Assembly (NCBI GenBank): GCA_039180865.1
Contig: JBCDCZ010000084.1
Span: forward strand, 1 to 15,837
DNA from: JBCDCU01 sp039180865
GTDB lineage: Bacteria > Pseudomonadota > Alphaproteobacteria > Rhizobiales > JACESI01
Length of the DNA: 15,837 bases
Reading direction: 5' to 3'
A program made the translations under genes and the position numbers. Shown one piece after another: positions 14,571-15,837 of this stretch. The stretch's first letter is position 1. Each line of letters starts with the position of its first letter. The notes under the pieces were generated by a model that was given only the letters and a program-made list of their open reading frames with translations, was not told the DNA's origin and did no database searches.

Positions 14571-15740
14571 TCAAAGGACAGGCACGCGGGCAGACGGCGG
14601 GGTTGAGCGCGAGCGCCCGGTGCGCATCTTGCCGTCGATCATCACCGCCGCAATACCCGGTATATTGCCCATGGCCATGGCGCCCAGAACGTCATCACCT
14701 TCCGATCCGCCGGGACGGTCCATGAACACAAGATCCGCCGGGCGTCCCTCAGCGACGATACCCTGTGAGAGGCCGCGCCGCCTGGAAACGTTGCCGCTGC
14801 CGCAGCACCATGCCTTTTCAGCCGGAAGCCCGCCGAAACTTGCAAGAAGTGTTACCATCCTAACCATACCATTCGGCTGAACGCCGGAGCCCGCAGGCGC
14901 ATCGGTTCCAATCAGGAAATCGGCAATCCGGTCCTCTGCCATTGCACCCTCGAGAGCGACGATTGCGGATTTTTCGTTGCCGTTATGAACGGCCTCAAGC
15001 GCACCTCTGGCGTTCCGGCAGAGGTCACGGATCGCGTCGTGTGGGATCGACGTCGGACCGCCATTGATGTGGCTCACGACATCGGGCTGCGCCTCCAGGA
15101 CGTCGTCTGCCGTGACATGGTGGGAGCCTGCAATCGACGGGCCGCCGGTATGCATGATCGTCTCAATGCCAAGGTCCCGGCACCAGCCTGTGACGCGGGC
15201 AGCGTCCGGCGCCTTGGCAACAGTGCCAAGGCCGATCTCGCCAATATGGCGAATGCCCGCCGCCTTGAGCTCAGCGTAGAAGTCGCGGTCAAAGTCGAGT
15301 TCCGGCACCGGCGCACCGGCAATCACCTTGGCCCCGGCGGAGCGGAAATTGGAAAAGCAGCGTTGCGCCACCATGGCGAGCGCTTTGACGCCTTCCGCAT
15401 CCTTCGGGCGGCCCGGCAGATGCACCTCGCCCGCAGAGACAAAGCTTGTGACACCACCGTTCACGTTCATTTCGATCCAACCGATCTGGTTCTGGCGCGG
15501 CGTCCAATCGCCAAAGACCGGATGGCAATGGCCATCGATGAGACCCGGTGCGACGGCGCAGCCAGCAGCATCGATCGTGCGGTCGGCATCGGCCTCCGCG
15601 AAACCCGCAATCAAGCCGTCCTCGATCAAAAGGCAGTCGCTGTCGGCCAAAGGTTTGTCCAGATCCCCGGTCAGAAGCCTGCCGATATTGCGGATTAGTG
15701 TGCGGCCTTTTTCCGGCATGTCTTTCGGTGCGTCCGCCAT
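14571..15740 (-). CDS. Amidohydrolase family protein, enamidase-like
   Basis: The 389-residue metal-dependent hydrolase has the usual two-part layout: an N-terminal beta-sandwich strand region (ADSDCLLIEDGLIAGF), then a TIM barrel opened by GLIDGHCHPVF (metal ligands His71 and His73). Further likely ligands are Glu in HIGEIGLG, His in TIMHTGG, His in VVSHINGG and Asp in LIGTDAPAGSG. The stretch MNVNGGVTSFVSAGEVHLPG and the GSHHV and NGGPTSIP loops resemble enamidase, which hydrolyses a cyclic enamide in nicotinate fermentation. The rest of that pathway is not in view, so the substrate here is unknown. ATG 15740 is chosen for its GGGGGA at 5-nt spacing; an upstream GTG at 15776 lacks support. 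The C-terminal tail (RTGRSRSTPPSARVPVL) is basic and low-complexity. The gene is probably cytoplasmic and its own transcription unit. Confidence 0.82.
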   Translation of the reverse strand: MADAPKDMPEKGRTLIRNIGRLLTGDLDKPLADSDCLLIEDGLIAGFAEADADRTIDAAGCAVAPGLIDGHCHPVFGDWTPRQNQIGWIEMNVNGGVTSFVSAGEVHLPGRPKDAEGVKALAMVAQRCFSNFRSAGAKVIAGAPVPELDFDRDFYAELKAAGIRHIGEIGLGTVAKAPDAARVTGWCRDLGIETIMHTGGPSIAGSHHVTADDVLEAQPDVVSHINGGPTSIPHDAIRDLCRNARGALEAVHNGNEKSAIVALEGAMAEDRIADFLIGTDAPAGSGVQPNGMVRMVTLLASFGGLPAEKAWCCGSGNVSRRRGLSQGIVAEGRPADLVFMDRPGGSEGDDVLGAMAMGNIPGIAAVMIDGKMRTGRSRSTPPSARVPVL

Positions 15741-15837
15741 CTGATCCCCCTTCACATTGTATGCTCTTGATGCCACCCGCTATCGTGGCCGCACGTGGTT
15801 GAACCCGCAGCCTGCCCCAGCGAATGGTAGCCTAGCA

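Noticed and set aside
14985..15698. 237-residue plus-strand frame
   Set aside because: Antisense to the amidohydrolase, whose motifs are complete in the opposite strand.

Overview
The window looks like a chromosomal stretch of a moderately GC-rich alphaproteobacterium. Gene content supports this (ZigA-type CobW GTPase with a Zur-like operator, periplasmic YHS-domain protein, RTX exoprotein, LysR and TetR pairs), but no marker gene fixes the genus. No tRNA, rRNA, CRISPR array, transposase or phage gene was seen.

Layout. (1) Positions 3-2342 hold the 3' part of a large multidomain hydrolase: the end of a trypsin-like protease domain, then a DNA/RNA non-specific endonuclease domain, then an SGNH-hydrolase domain with all four signature residues. 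It converges on a TIGR01777-type nucleotide-sugar epimerase-like oxidoreductase (2402-3373, minus), and a hairpin lies between them. (2) A 78-residue conserved-looking hypothetical protein (3634-3870, minus) is divergent from a CobW/ZigA GTPase (4035-5249, plus), which is preceded by a Zur-box-like dyad. Directly downstream is a His-rich helical frame with a CTG in start position and one in-frame TAG; it is either a fresh pseudogene or a recoding or assembly case. (3) A TetR regulator (5723-6226, minus) is divergent from a secreted YHS-domain protein (6555-7031, plus), with inverted repeats between them. (4) A strong bidirectional terminator separates the YHS gene from a LysR regulator (7101-7964, minus). 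The LysR gene is divergent from an NAD(P)-binding SDR/NmrA-like protein and a sarcosine/N-methyltryptophan-oxidase-like flavoenzyme (8105-10022, plus). A LysR-type ATC-N9-GAT site lies in the divergent promoter. (5) A 1347-residue RTX protein (10130-14173, minus) carries its calcium-binding repeats at the N-terminus, including three 140-148-residue tandem super-repeats. These are followed by two pectate-lyase-3/GH55-like beta-helix units and a golvesin-like C-terminal domain ending in DFLV, a type I secretion-like tail. (6) An enamidase-like amidohydrolase (14571-15740, minus) lies at the right end.

The regulator-target pairs (Zur site/CobW, TetR/YHS, LysR/SDR-oxidase) are independent modules; I see no single system spanning the window. 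The least ordinary items are the protease-nuclease-SGNH fusion, the inverted RTX/beta-helix architecture, and the interrupted His-rich gene after zigA.
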